NCBI GenBank assembly: GCA_030560485.1
Contig: JAKTTS010000057.1
Span: forward strand, 1 to 47,143
Length of the DNA stretch: 47,143 nt
Direction of reading: 5' to 3'
From: Ascoidea tarda (nom. inval.)
Lineage: Eukaryota > Ascomycota > Saccharomycetes > Ascoideales > Ascoideaceae
Below the pieces are notes generated by a model, which had not been told where the DNA came from, ran no database searches, and saw only the letters and a list, made by a program, of their open reading frames with translations. How positions within the stretch are numbered: the stretch's first letter is position 1; each line of letters opens with the position of its first letter. The translations under genes were made by a program, and so were the position numbers. Below are positions 9,339-18,686 of the stretch, one piece after another.

Positions 9339-11075
9339 CTACAAGTTTCGCTCCTGAGGAGTGAGATAGGGCACCTGGAGTATCTCGAATATCTTTCTTT
9401 CGTCAAAGGCCTCTATCAATGAGAACGTTCCATCCTCATTTTTCTTCATCAACCCATTCTGGCTGAGCTTCATATTTCTGTTTTCAGCACGAAGCCTGAT
9501 GCTTCGATTGAAGGTGTCGTTTCCTGTAAAATGCATCAAAGCAGCTCCAATATGGTTCCAGGGGGTCAATAGAAAATCAATTCTTCGACAGATGGCCTTA
9601 TTGCCATACTCAATCAACTTGCAACCACCATGGAAGTTGGTTCCATGAATAACTCTTCTCTTTTTTTGGGGAGTATCTGCAGTATCATCCTTTATGGTTA
9701 TGGTGGGACTTAGCCCACTTAAACTGCAGTTTAAGTAATTCATTTCAAACAACTTATTAACCAATTTCTGCAATAAGTTCTCCACTAAATAATCAATCGA
9801 ATCTGTTCCTTCCTTTGTAAGGATATAGTCAATATCGGAACAAAAGGGTTTTCCTCTTCGATAGCTACCCATAGAATATATTTTTGCTTTTGGATCAATT
9901 TCTTCTACAATCTTTGCGAGGAACTCCAAATGCTTTGTGCATTCCTCTCTTGGTATTTTTTTAGACCAATCATCATAATACTTCATGCCATATTGTTGAG
10001 CTGTGGTTAGTTGGATATTGTTTTTAATATCATCTAAACTTCGATATCCTAAATCGTACCAATTCTTAGCAATTGCTGGCCCAACTCCATAAACATTCCT
10101 GAAAATTGTTAACACCTGTAATTTCGGATCATTCTTAAAGGATTCTAATTTCTTGATCTTATTTGTTGTAAAATATTCTTGAATTTTAGAACTTATGCTA
10201 TTTCCGATCCCCATTAAAGAAACACAATCGTTTTTTGTAGTTATTGGTTTATTTGTTGAATAAAGAGTTCGAATTGCCTTCTTGTAAGCCAATGATCGGA
10301 AACCTTCGCCTAACACCTCATATATATCAATAAACTTTGTAAGCTCGTTTATTATTTTCATATTGGGATGAACAAATTCTGTAAGACCATTCTTATAGCT
10401 CTCTGCAACAAGCTTGGATTCCTTGTTTATGATATCATTATCTTTTTTGGTATTTGCCTTAAAATCATTTAATTTTTCACTGGTTTTTTCTGCTTTTGAT
10501 CCTGTATTTTCACTTGGTTCCAACCTGGATAAAAAGTGTATAACATAGGGACCAGTATCCAATAATTTTTCTTGCTCAATTGAATCACAAGCCCACATTT
10601 CATCAACAACTATAATTCGATCAATTTCAGATTCATCTTTGATTTTTAATCGACCCAAAATATCATTATTATCTCGAACTCTTGATAGATTAACCAAGAT
10701 ATGGGTGAAAGTCTCCCTATTTTTGGGAGTCCATGAACGTTTAACTCTTGCTCCATTTCTAACAAACAATCTCTTTCTGAAAATTGATAGTTCATTCTGT
10801 CCTGATGGAACTTGCAAAAATGTCAAATTCTCAAATATATTAAGTGGTGGCATACTGAGTATATCTGGAAATCCATTGCTCTTCAGATAAAATCGTATTT
10901 GAGATGAGAAAAACAACAGAGAAATCGATGGAAGTGGAGAGAATACTCTTGTTGAAAAGATTTCTGTATTTCCTTTAGGAACTCTTGCGCAAGATAACAA
11001 TGATCTTGATTGAGAAAAACTCAGTGAATAAAAACCTCTTGCTCTTTGAGTTACAGTAAGTAGTCTCATGTTCAT
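9339..11075 (-). CDS. POL4: DNA polymerase IV (family X, Pol4)
   Basis: A 578-residue protein. A BRCT domain (about 76-180, starting LNIFENLTFLQVP) is followed by a linker. Then come the 8-kDa/HhH region (about 235-350, with VSLMGIGNSISSKIQEY and NVYGVGPAIAKNWYDLG) and the polymerase palm. Catalytic aspartates are D414 and D416 (SDIDYIL) and D500 (RRIDFLL). The thumb ends with HFTGNDTFNRSIR and LIEAFDERKIFEILQVPY. Pol4 fills gaps during non-homologous end joining and base excision repair. S. cerevisiae Pol4 (582 residues) begins at its BRCT domain, which corresponds to M75 here (start at 10853). The preceding 74 residues are rich in Arg and Ser with almost no acidic residues. They could be a mitochondrial presequence or simply translated leader. 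Confidence 0.93.
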   Translation of the reverse strand: MNMRLLTVTQRARGFYSLSFSQSRSLLSCARVPKGNTEIFSTRVFSPLPSISLLFFSSQIRFYLKSNGFPDILSMPPLNIFENLTFLQVPSGQNELSIFRKRLFVRNGARVKRSWTPKNRETFTHILVNLSRVRDNNDILGRLKIKDESEIDRIIVVDEMWACDSIEQEKLLDTGPYVIHFLSRLEPSENTGSKAEKTSEKLNDFKANTKKDNDIINKESKLVAESYKNGLTEFVHPNMKIINELTKFIDIYEVLGEGFRSLAYKKAIRTLYSTNKPITTKNDCVSLMGIGNSISSKIQEYFTTNKIKKLESFKNDPKLQVLTIFRNVYGVGPAIAKNWYDLGYRSLDDIKNNIQLTTAQQYGMKYYDDWSKKIPREECTKHLEFLAKIVEEIDPKAKIYSMGSYRRGKPFCSDIDYILTKEGTDSIDYLVENLLQKLVNKLFEMNYLNCSLSGLSPTITIKDDTADTPQKKRRVIHGTNFHGGCKLIEYGNKAICRRIDFLLTPWNHIGAALMHFTGNDTFNRSIRLRAENRNMKLSQNGLMKKNEDGTFSLIEAFDERKIFEILQVPYLTPQERNL

Positions 11076-11574
11076 TTATTTCAAAGACTGAATGTCAACC
11101 ATTCAAAATAATAAAAATGAAATGAAAAGAATTGCACTTCTGTGGTCTGCGGTCGGGAAACAATAGGAGTGAGATATGATTGTGAAAACAGAAGAGTAGA
11201 TATACAAAATATAAAGGTATAAAGGTATAAAAGTATAGAAGGATACGAAAACAAATAAAATAAAAATATATAAATAAAAACGTTCAAAAAGAAAATTGAA
11301 TAATGATCAAATAACAAAACAAAAAATCTGAACCATGGTTACTGGACAAAAAAGCACTTTCAATTAAATTTATGTCGTGTTGTGTTCTCTTTTTTAATGA
11401 AGCTTCAGTTCCATAAATTAAATTTACTAATCATTAAAAATAAAATTGAAATTCTTTTAAAAAAAACTAAATAAAAATTAAATTAAATTTGATATAAATA
11501 TGCCATTAACTTCTTCCAAGATTATTTTTTTTTTTAATTATTCCTAAATGATTGGTTGAGTTTTTATAATGTGC
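11076..11574. other. Spacer between SEC24 3' end and POL4 start
   Basis: About 500 very AT-rich bases. Short imperfect ATAAAGGT repeats lie near 11211-11240, and a T-rich tract near 11525-11540. A 78-codon hydrophobic frame on the minus strand (11081-11317) has composition-driven content and is not counted as a gene. Confidence 0.5.
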
Positions 11575-14370
11575 TTAATTTGAAATTTTTTCCCTAAATG
11601 AACCAAGGAATTCTCTATAACTAATAGTTGATTGTTTATCTTCAACAAATTCAGATGAGGCCCACATTCTTAAAGCAGCAACCTCCCTATTACGTGCAAT
11701 TGGCTCTGAAGGCGATGGTCCTTTAACAACGTATAAACTTTGCCATGTGATGACTGAATAATCATCTCTTATACTTTGAATAATGTTTCTAATTCTTTGA
11801 TTAAATGGAGAATCATTCAAGACTGGTAGTTCGCATTTTCCAACTGGAATATTCAATATATCCTCAATACCAAACACATCTTGGATTAACTGTGGAACAG
11901 CTTCACCTCCAACCCACAAGAATAATTCACAGGCATTGTCAATTAAGTATAATCCAAATCTTTCTAAGGTTACAGCGGTTGCATTCACAGAATTTGGCAT
12001 AATGATTGTTTCAGTATTTTCATCGACTAACCCACATTCATCTTCCATGTTATGTAAACTATAAATTGAAGGATAAATATTTTTAATTAATTTGGGAAGA
12101 GGAGCTGATCCAAGGAAATTTAGTGCAGCAGCTCTGTGATCTGATGGAACCTTTCCTGTTCTAAATGCAATATGTTTAATCATTGAATGAATTAATAATG
12201 GCAACATTCTCAAGTTTGTAGATAGTTGTAAAGGTGAGGAAGATCCGACATTTCTAGATACACATTCTTTTTTGTAAACTTGTAAAATTTCAAGCATATG
12301 TTTCATCAATAAATCTCTAGCATCTTGAAATGAATTTGAAAATACCTTTTCAACGGCCTTTTGGGCATAGAAGTTTGCAATTGCCAATTGGTCTGCAGAT
12401 GCAAATACATCAGCGATATTGGTGGTTGTTGGAATAGCTAAATTCAAAACTCTTATTCTTCTTTGTCCACCAACAGTTGTATGTAAAACTGCAGCTTGTA
12501 AGCAGATGTAAGGTTTTGTGATATTGTCTTCTAAGGACATTTCTATTAAATAACCTTGATCTCTGGGGAAACTTGGGAATGAACATAAATCTGAGGATCT
12601 ATTGAAGAAATTACCATAGAATGAAGCCATTCTGATTCCATTTGAACCTCTGACTCTCATTACTGCTTCTAAAGCAACATCCATTGAAAGGTGGTTTGAA
12701 AATTCTTTAGATAATTTGATAACATCTTCTTCTTTAGCAGCCGACCAAGCAGGATAGAAATGTGTTTGACCAGCTGTATAACGAGGTAGGTTGGCTAAAG
12801 TTGCAACATCTTGATATGATGTAGAACATAAAAACATGTCGACAGTAACTTGAGATTTGTTGCACTCCACAGCAAAACTCTTGTAAAATGAATCTGCAGC
12901 AGACATTAAAGTTTGAGCTTCTTTTGGTTTTCCAGAAACGGATTCTTCTTCTCTAACGTTTAATTTACCAACACCAAGACTTGGTAAAGAGCAGCCTAAA
13001 ACTTGAATTCTGCCACCAATTGGTTGAACTAGTTTATGAGCAGCTTTTAAAGCAGGACCTAAAGCAAAATTGGGGTTAAGATTATCATGGAACATGTCAT
13101 TTAAATTGGCCAACAAGGTTTCAATTTGGCTTCTACACTGATCCAATCTTACCAACAATCCATCAGGGCAAGGTAAAAAGGGTTCATCTAAATCAGAAAC
13201 AACCAACATTTGTGGTTGAGAGTTAATGTCATCATCTTCATCTTCATCATCATCGTCATCATCATCATCATCGTTTTTTTCTGGATTTGAAGACTTAGTG
13301 GATTCGGGAATTTTGAAATAATGTAAAGCGGAATCAACAGCTAAAAAGGCCACTCTTGTTAAACCTTTATCATTTGGAATTCTATCTAAAGACTCTAAGA
13401 TGGTTCTTGCAACGGTAGCTAGCATTCCATTTTTAACAGCAATAACGGAAACTTCGATAATAAAAACATATACTAAGGGTTCAGGAGATCTTACCATGTA
13501 TTGGGAAGGAGCAACAAAATCGACAACAGCGTAGTTTAACTCTTCTCTGTCATATCTTGTTCTTCCATTCTCCATGTTATCAAAAGCAGAAGGAACATCA
13601 TTTTGCAAAGCACATAAGTTACAACGCCATCTTCTATCACTTTGAACAAATTGGACAAATGGATTAATATAAGCACGACAACGGCGACATCTTGCAATCA
13701 CAGTGTCTTTGACAACAGGGACGGGGTTTTCAGATTCATGTAATGTTGTATAGGGTCTAATGACTACACCAAGAGGTAGTTTGGATCTTTTTAATAAACT
13801 GTTTGTTGTTGGTATCGTATTAAGAGTGCAGCGGAAGTAGTCAGGTGAAGCATTTGATTCCGGTCTTTGAGACAAAGTGGCATCGTTGGGTAAGATAACA
13901 GGAGGTGGTGGTAAAGATAGGTCCTTTATTGGAGGAGGGAAATCATTTAATAAATCAGTTGTATATAATTGATTCATTGGTAAGACTGCCGCTGCGTGAG
14001 AAGATAGCTGCATGTTGGGATTTGCACCCATGTTCATTCCCATTCCCATTCCCATTCCCATGTTAGGATTTGCACCAACTGGAGGGTATGACTGTTGAGC
14101 AGAGCCATAGAGATTAACGTCGTTGAATTGCTGAGTTAGCTGGTCGATGCCAGGAGCAGATTGAGGTTGGCCAGGGTTTTGCTGTTGATAGTTGTATTGG
14201 GAATTTCCAGCTGATGGTTTCTGATAGGCATTGGCACCATACTGGGCATTGATTTGCTGGGGTAGAGGTTGTGGTGGAATTGGAGGCATTCCTGCTCCAC
14301 CAGAGATTGGAGATTGAGCAGCATATTGGTTGTACTGAGCAGCTGGATAGTGACGTCTCTTGCCAGACAT
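11575..14370 (-). CDS. SEC24: COPII coat cargo-binding subunit Sec24
   Basis: A 931-residue protein, against 926 in S. cerevisiae. The N-terminus is Gln/Pro/Asn-rich with a Gly-Met repeat at about 105-116 encoded by CCCATT repeats. The zinc finger has C228, C231, C250 and C253 (CRRC ... CNLC). The trunk domain follows (LVYVFIIEVS ... GGRIQVLGCSLPSLG), then beta-sandwich, helical (GQRRIRVLNL ... DHRAAALNFLGSAPLP) and gelsolin-like (ELFLWVGGEAVP) regions. Sec24 pairs with Sec23 and selects cargo for ER-derived vesicles. An acidic run of Asp/Glu near 360-380 is an unusual low-complexity insert in the trunk. A minus-strand TATATAA lies about 70 bases upstream (14441-14447). Confidence 0.98.
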   Translation of the reverse strand: MSGKRRHYPAAQYNQYAAQSPISGGAGMPPIPPQPLPQQINAQYGANAYQKPSAGNSQYNYQQQNPGQPQSAPGIDQLTQQFNDVNLYGSAQQSYPPVGANPNMGMGMGMGMNMGANPNMQLSSHAAAVLPMNQLYTTDLLNDFPPPIKDLSLPPPPVILPNDATLSQRPESNASPDYFRCTLNTIPTTNSLLKRSKLPLGVVIRPYTTLHESENPVPVVKDTVIARCRRCRAYINPFVQFVQSDRRWRCNLCALQNDVPSAFDNMENGRTRYDREELNYAVVDFVAPSQYMVRSPEPLVYVFIIEVSVIAVKNGMLATVARTILESLDRIPNDKGLTRVAFLAVDSALHYFKIPESTKSSNPEKNDDDDDDDDDEDEDDDINSQPQMLVVSDLDEPFLPCPDGLLVRLDQCRSQIETLLANLNDMFHDNLNPNFALGPALKAAHKLVQPIGGRIQVLGCSLPSLGVGKLNVREEESVSGKPKEAQTLMSAADSFYKSFAVECNKSQVTVDMFLCSTSYQDVATLANLPRYTAGQTHFYPAWSAAKEEDVIKLSKEFSNHLSMDVALEAVMRVRGSNGIRMASFYGNFFNRSSDLCSFPSFPRDQGYLIEMSLEDNITKPYICLQAAVLHTTVGGQRRIRVLNLAIPTTTNIADVFASADQLAIANFYAQKAVEKVFSNSFQDARDLLMKHMLEILQVYKKECVSRNVGSSSPLQLSTNLRMLPLLIHSMIKHIAFRTGKVPSDHRAAALNFLGSAPLPKLIKNIYPSIYSLHNMEDECGLVDENTETIIMPNSVNATAVTLERFGLYLIDNACELFLWVGGEAVPQLIQDVFGIEDILNIPVGKCELPVLNDSPFNQRIRNIIQSIRDDYSVITWQSLYVVKGPSPSEPIARNREVAALRMWASSEFVEDKQSTISYREFLGSFREKISN

Positions 14371-14796
14371 TTTCAGATACCGAGAATAAAGAGGAAAGAC
14401 TCAACCAAGAAATTGATGAAGGTAAAAGTGTGGTTGCACTTTATATACAATTGGAGACAGTTGGTTTGGCAATCTGAAGTGTTCTATTGATTTGTTGCCA
14501 ACTAATCAAAAGAACAGCTGAATTATACCTCAAGTTCTGCACGTGCCCAGAAGAAGTCTCGAGCCAGGGCTGCGGGTCATGCACGTGCACGCGAGATTAC
14601 CGAGGGCCCAAATATCCGTGGTGGTGGATCTAATTTCATGGCTGGGGTATAAGTGGAATAAGCGTCTTTATTGGATTCGCTTGGAGTGACAAAGGTCTGA
14701 AGTCAGACTGGTGTTGCTCTGCTATATAACTCCCCTTTTTCTTCTGCTCCCTGACAGCTTTGCTAGTTATATTCATTGTTCCTTTTCCAACCAAGA
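14371..14796. promoter_or_regulatory. Divergent promoter of SEC24 and the YIL108W-type gene
   Basis: A 426-base spacer with a TATA box facing each gene: TTATATA at 14441-14447 for SEC24 and TATATAA at 14723-14729 for the metallopeptidase, each about 70 bases from its ATG. A GC-rich core (about 14535-14640) holds two CACGTG motifs at 14540-14545 and 14582-14587. The second lies inside the 10-bp palindrome TGCACGTGCA. CACGTG is the classic class-B bHLH target (Cbf1, Pho4, Tye7 type). Confidence 0.7.
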
Positions 14797-16833
14797 ATGT
14801 CGCTAAAGATTCTCAACTACAAGTCTTCAGACACTGTGCATATCCCAGTTGTGATTCTCCATGGTGTTTCCTCCGAGGAGAGTGGTATTATTCAGGCCTA
14901 CTACAACGGGAACTTCTTTCCCCAGCAATACTTTGACGTTAATGCCAAATACTTCAAGGCCTTGATCTACTTGCAACCTGGGCCCAATTTGATCTATTTA
15001 ACCTATTATCCTGGCTATTTTCGCAATTCTCTTCCTATTTTTGATTCCCAATCGAAATTTCATGTCAAACCATTTTCGGAAAAAATCACTATCAATTACA
15101 TACCTTTGCTAAACAATCCTCCCCTCCATTTGTGTTTATTGGTGGGCAAGGATTCACCAATGACCTTTGATTCTCCTGAATGGAAGAAGAAACTTGAAGG
15201 CAATGATTTAAATCTAGCTGTCAGAAAATTAAAGTTAGGTGGTAGGTTAATGCAAGCTTTCACAAATGAGCAAATGCTAAGGAACAACCTCGGAAACAGG
15301 TGCTTTAGATTTGAGGAGGAATATTCAAATGACACTTTGTCCAAAGTTGAAAACAAGAATAATAAAAACGATCTCACTTTTACTTACAACAACCTGAGAA
15401 GCAACATTAAAGTATATATTTTGAAGTCAGAAAAAACGGTTTCTCAATTAAGGGATCCACACCTAGCTCAGCAAAACAAAGATGGTAAAGATAAAGGTGG
15501 ACTATTTGGAATCGCCTGTGATGCCTTGAAAAAATATGGTGCTCCTTTTGATAAACCTTCACAATGCGCTGTGATGTTTTTAGATACTCATTGGGACTCC
15601 AACAGAAACTTGATTTTAGCTCATGCTGCCTTGGGTGGTTCAATTGATCGTTATAAGCTTGCAATTTTCGGTTCTCATGGGTTATGGTCATGGCCATCAT
15701 CCTTTGAAGAATTGCATTTATCCTTTTCGGAATGCATCAAAACAAATACAAAGGAAGTTGCTAACGACTGTAATGAATGTGGTTCTGCTTGGGAGTGTCT
15801 AAATGTCACTTTGGGTGCCTTTTTACATGAAATTGGCCATTTATTAGGTTGTCCCCACCAACCTTCTGGTGTTATGTTGAGAGATTACGTCACCTTTAAT
15901 AGATCTTTCATGACAATTGAACAGTACTCAACAAGAACAAAAAGCAATGGCCTATTTCCAATTTTACCTAAAGATGAATGTAATTGGCATAGATTAGATC
16001 TACTAAGGTTTTTATATCATCCGAGTTTCAAATTACCAAACGATTGGATTGACAACTCAGTTCCCAATTACCCCGATATCTATCCTGAAAAAACTGTTTT
16101 ATATCCCTTAAATGATGGTAATATTGTCTGCAAATCAAGTACTGGTATCTATTTAGTTGAATTACACACAGATGATAAATGCAGGGCTCACTTGGAATAT
16201 TTACCCAAAAATCTTAAAAATGGAGTTGGTCCCCAAAATGAAATATTATTAAATTATTATGGCTTGGAAAATTTATTACCTCAAGATCAAAAGGGGAAAA
16301 AATTGTCTTTGGAAATCCTATCAATTGGTAGTCAATACAAAATTGATGATTTTTTAAAATTATCAAACGAATCTTCAAAAAGTCAAATCACTGGCCATTT
16401 TGGTTTAAACAGAGGTAACTTGGTTGCTTTTAAATCATCTTATTTAGGTTCAAAAGATAATCAAGAAAGACCATTTATCACCTTCAATCCACGAGAAGTG
16501 ATATGTGTCAGAGTGTACCATGGTGGTGCTTTAGACGGTGTTGAGTTTATGACTAGATATGGTTCAAATTTTGTTGGAAATAAAACAAAAAATTATACTG
16601 ACTTTCCTTTAAACAAAAACGAATCTATATCGTCATTCAAGTTGAAATGTGGTGCTTGGGTTGATGCTATTCAAATTATAACATCAACTGGAAGACAGAG
16701 TGAAATGCTTGGTAATAAAAATGGTGGTGGTTTAGGTGAATTATCACCACCAGAAGGTTTTGAAATTATTGGTTTATCAGCAAGAGTATCGAGTTGGATT
16801 GATGGTCTTGCATGCATTTATGTCAATGAATAA
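14797..16833 (+). CDS. Putative zinc metallopeptidase with C-terminal jacalin-like domain (YIL108W family)
   Basis: A 678-residue protein from the first ATG (MSLKILNYKSS), 70 bases after a TATA box. S. cerevisiae YIL108W, 696 residues, is the evident homologue. The zincin motif HExxHxxGxxH is intact: H344, E345, H348 and H354 (LHEIGHLLGCPHQ), followed by a Met (PSGVM) as in Met-turn zincins. An N-terminal beta-rich domain (about 1-170) precedes it. The C-terminal part (about 540-678, VYHGGALDGVEFMTRYG) has the jacalin-like lectin pattern. No signal peptide or membrane segment is seen, so the protein is probably intracellular. Its substrate is not known to me. Head-to-head with SEC24, as in S. 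cerevisiae. Confidence 0.9.
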   Translation: MSLKILNYKSSDTVHIPVVILHGVSSEESGIIQAYYNGNFFPQQYFDVNAKYFKALIYLQPGPNLIYLTYYPGYFRNSLPIFDSQSKFHVKPFSEKITINYIPLLNNPPLHLCLLVGKDSPMTFDSPEWKKKLEGNDLNLAVRKLKLGGRLMQAFTNEQMLRNNLGNRCFRFEEEYSNDTLSKVENKNNKNDLTFTYNNLRSNIKVYILKSEKTVSQLRDPHLAQQNKDGKDKGGLFGIACDALKKYGAPFDKPSQCAVMFLDTHWDSNRNLILAHAALGGSIDRYKLAIFGSHGLWSWPSSFEELHLSFSECIKTNTKEVANDCNECGSAWECLNVTLGAFLHEIGHLLGCPHQPSGVMLRDYVTFNRSFMTIEQYSTRTKSNGLFPILPKDECNWHRLDLLRFLYHPSFKLPNDWIDNSVPNYPDIYPEKTVLYPLNDGNIVCKSSTGIYLVELHTDDKCRAHLEYLPKNLKNGVGPQNEILLNYYGLENLLPQDQKGKKLSLEILSIGSQYKIDDFLKLSNESSKSQITGHFGLNRGNLVAFKSSYLGSKDNQERPFITFNPREVICVRVYHGGALDGVEFMTRYGSNFVGNKTKNYTDFPLNKNESISSFKLKCGAWVDAIQIITSTGRQSEMLGNKNGGGLGELSPPEGFEIIGLSARVSSWIDGLACIYVNE

Positions 16834-16849
16834 AAAAATTTGGTTGTGG

Positions 16850-16882
16850 ATTGATTGTGAATTGATTGTGAATTGATTGTGA
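16850..16882 (+). repeat. Three tandem copies of an 11-bp unit
   Basis: ATTGATTGTGA repeated three times without change, 17 bases after the stop codon of the metallopeptidase gene. It lies in the short spacer (129 bases) between two convergent genes. Confidence 0.9.
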
Positions 16883-16962
16883 ATTAAATACAAAGTATGA
16901 TATATATATATATCAATATAAAATAAATGATTGACGTATAATCAAAGTTTATTAAACTTGGA

Positions 16963-18330
16963 TCAATTTTCGTATTTTGCCCAAATAGGAAATTTTGTTT
17001 CAAAAAACCATTCATTATCAACATTTTCATATTTGAAAGCATGTAAGTATAATAGCATATCGTCTTTGATAGGATCAACAAACAACTCTGTTCCACACTC
17101 ACTGCAGACTTTCCCAGTTAAGGCTTTGTTTCTTCGTCTAGCATTTTCTTCATTCAATTTATGATAATCATCAATTGTAAAGACTTTAATGTCATCACAT
17201 ATTATATCAAAAATTCTACTATAATTTTTCGATTTTACCCGTAAACTTTTAGAGGATATAATTTCCATCAACTCCTTGTGGTTTGATATTTTTTGTATTA
17301 TTAGTTTATCAGTTTCAATTGAATTCTTAAGCGGACTGCCTTTAAAGCCATAAATTGTATCATTTGATATCGGATGGCCCAAATTTCTTAAATGGATTCT
17401 AATTTGGTGAGTTCTTCCAGTTATTGGCTCACAAATCACTAAACTCTGATCTTTTTCGGGATTATAAGATAAAAATTTGAAATGCGTTTCAGCTAATTGA
17501 GGGACTGATAAAGAATTCATCATAATTTCTTTTAAAGAAGTTGTTTGTAATGGAAACCCAGAAATACTAATTCTAAAAAGTAAATCACTGCAAATAGTGT
17601 CATGTTTTTCTTTGAAATTACCATCAACTCTTGCAAGATAGCTCTTTTTAATTTTATTTTGTGCAATCTGCTCTTGAAATTTTTGATTTGTTTTGGTATT
17701 TTTAGAAAAAATTAATATCCCAGATGTTGACCTATCTAGTCGATTGAAATTGAATATATTTTCCAAGCTGAGTTGGCGTTTTACTACCTCGGTCACTGAA
17801 TTCAAACGATAGTTTCTTCCTGTTGGATGTGTTGGTATGCCCGAGGGTTTATTGACCACTACAAGGTTATCATCCTCAAAAACTATAGGTATGTTGAATC
17901 TGTTCTCGTCTTTGGAAAACCTGTTTTGATTGGCATTTTCCATGAAATGAGTGCCATCGGATACAGGAATCTCGTGTTTATGTACTACCACAGAGAGGAT
18001 ATCAGAGTTTCGAAGAACAAGATCAATTAGTAGCTCTGGATCATCAATTACTAAATTTTCTTTCGAATGTGGTAATTTCCTGGTCACCGAAACTTTTCTG
18101 GTTGCAAAATACTGCTTGATGATCTCTGGACTGATGTTGTCATAGTCGATCTTGCAGTCTGCCTTTTGGTGTTTGGTCAACTGGAGCTTAATATAGGGTT
18201 TCAAGTCAAAAGCTGATAGCAACGTCGTGACAATGTGCTTATCGACCCAGTTTTGTCTGACAAAACGATTTATCGTAATATAGTAAGGAGGCACTATTCG
18301 CAAGCCATTTTTGAAGAGATAAGAGGACAT
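16963..18330 (-). CDS. PUS9: RluA-family tRNA pseudouridine synthase (Pus9/Pus8-like)
   Basis: Read from ATG at 18330 this is 455 residues; no in-frame ATG lies further upstream in the open frame. The N-terminal NGLRIVPPYY block and S4-like region precede the catalytic domain. Motifs include VVNKPSGIPTHPTG and NFNRLDRSTSGILIFSK, with catalytic Asp near residue 199, and GRTHQIRIHLRNLGHPI. The C-terminus has a CSEC pair (about 409-412) and LYLHAFKYENVDNEWFFETKFPIWA, typical of the Pus8/Pus9 pair. These enzymes make pseudouridine 32 in tRNA: Pus9 mitochondrial, Pus8 the N-terminal half of Rib2. The deaminase half of Rib2 is absent, favouring PUS9. The N-terminus is not a strong mitochondrial presequence, so localisation is open. 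Confidence 0.82.
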   Translation of the reverse strand: MSSYLFKNGLRIVPPYYITINRFVRQNWVDKHIVTTLLSAFDLKPYIKLQLTKHQKADCKIDYDNISPEIIKQYFATRKVSVTRKLPHSKENLVIDDPELLIDLVLRNSDILSVVVHKHEIPVSDGTHFMENANQNRFSKDENRFNIPIVFEDDNLVVVNKPSGIPTHPTGRNYRLNSVTEVVKRQLSLENIFNFNRLDRSTSGILIFSKNTKTNQKFQEQIAQNKIKKSYLARVDGNFKEKHDTICSDLLFRISISGFPLQTTSLKEIMMNSLSVPQLAETHFKFLSYNPEKDQSLVICEPITGRTHQIRIHLRNLGHPISNDTIYGFKGSPLKNSIETDKLIIQKISNHKELMEIISSKSLRVKSKNYSRIFDIICDDIKVFTIDDYHKLNEENARRRNKALTGKVCSECGTELFVDPIKDDMLLYLHAFKYENVDNEWFFETKFPIWAKYEN

Positions 18331-18686
18331 GAGCAGAAGATGAATAATTTCTGATTGATTTTTTACCAAATTTTCAACCAAATTTTCGCCTCAATGTTCA
18401 AAAGTACCAGTGATGTGGGTGTGTCTTTTTTTGGAAGGTTTTTGTTCTTTTTGGGTCTTTTTCCAGATTGGGCAGAGAAGGATTAGCAATAAAAAGTTTG
18501 ATTTGAACATTGAATGGTAATCAAGTTTTGTTTTCCTGTGGCGATTAAAAATCAAAAGATTGACCACAGGATATAAAACCAATTGTTTTATCTTTTTTCT
18601 GGAAATTGTTTGATTTTTATCATTTACCAACACACACTCTCTTGTTTATTCACACTATATTTGAAGCATTGTTTTTTTACACCGAA
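18331..18686. other. Divergent spacer between PUS9-type gene and the unrecognised gene
   Basis: About 356 bases, T-rich in the first half. No clear TATA box or other element was recognised. Confidence 0.4.

Noticed and set aside
11081-11317. 78-codon hydrophobic minus-strand frame upstream of POL4
   Set aside because: Phe/Tyr/Leu bias follows from AT-rich DNA; it lies between two well-defined minus-strand genes.
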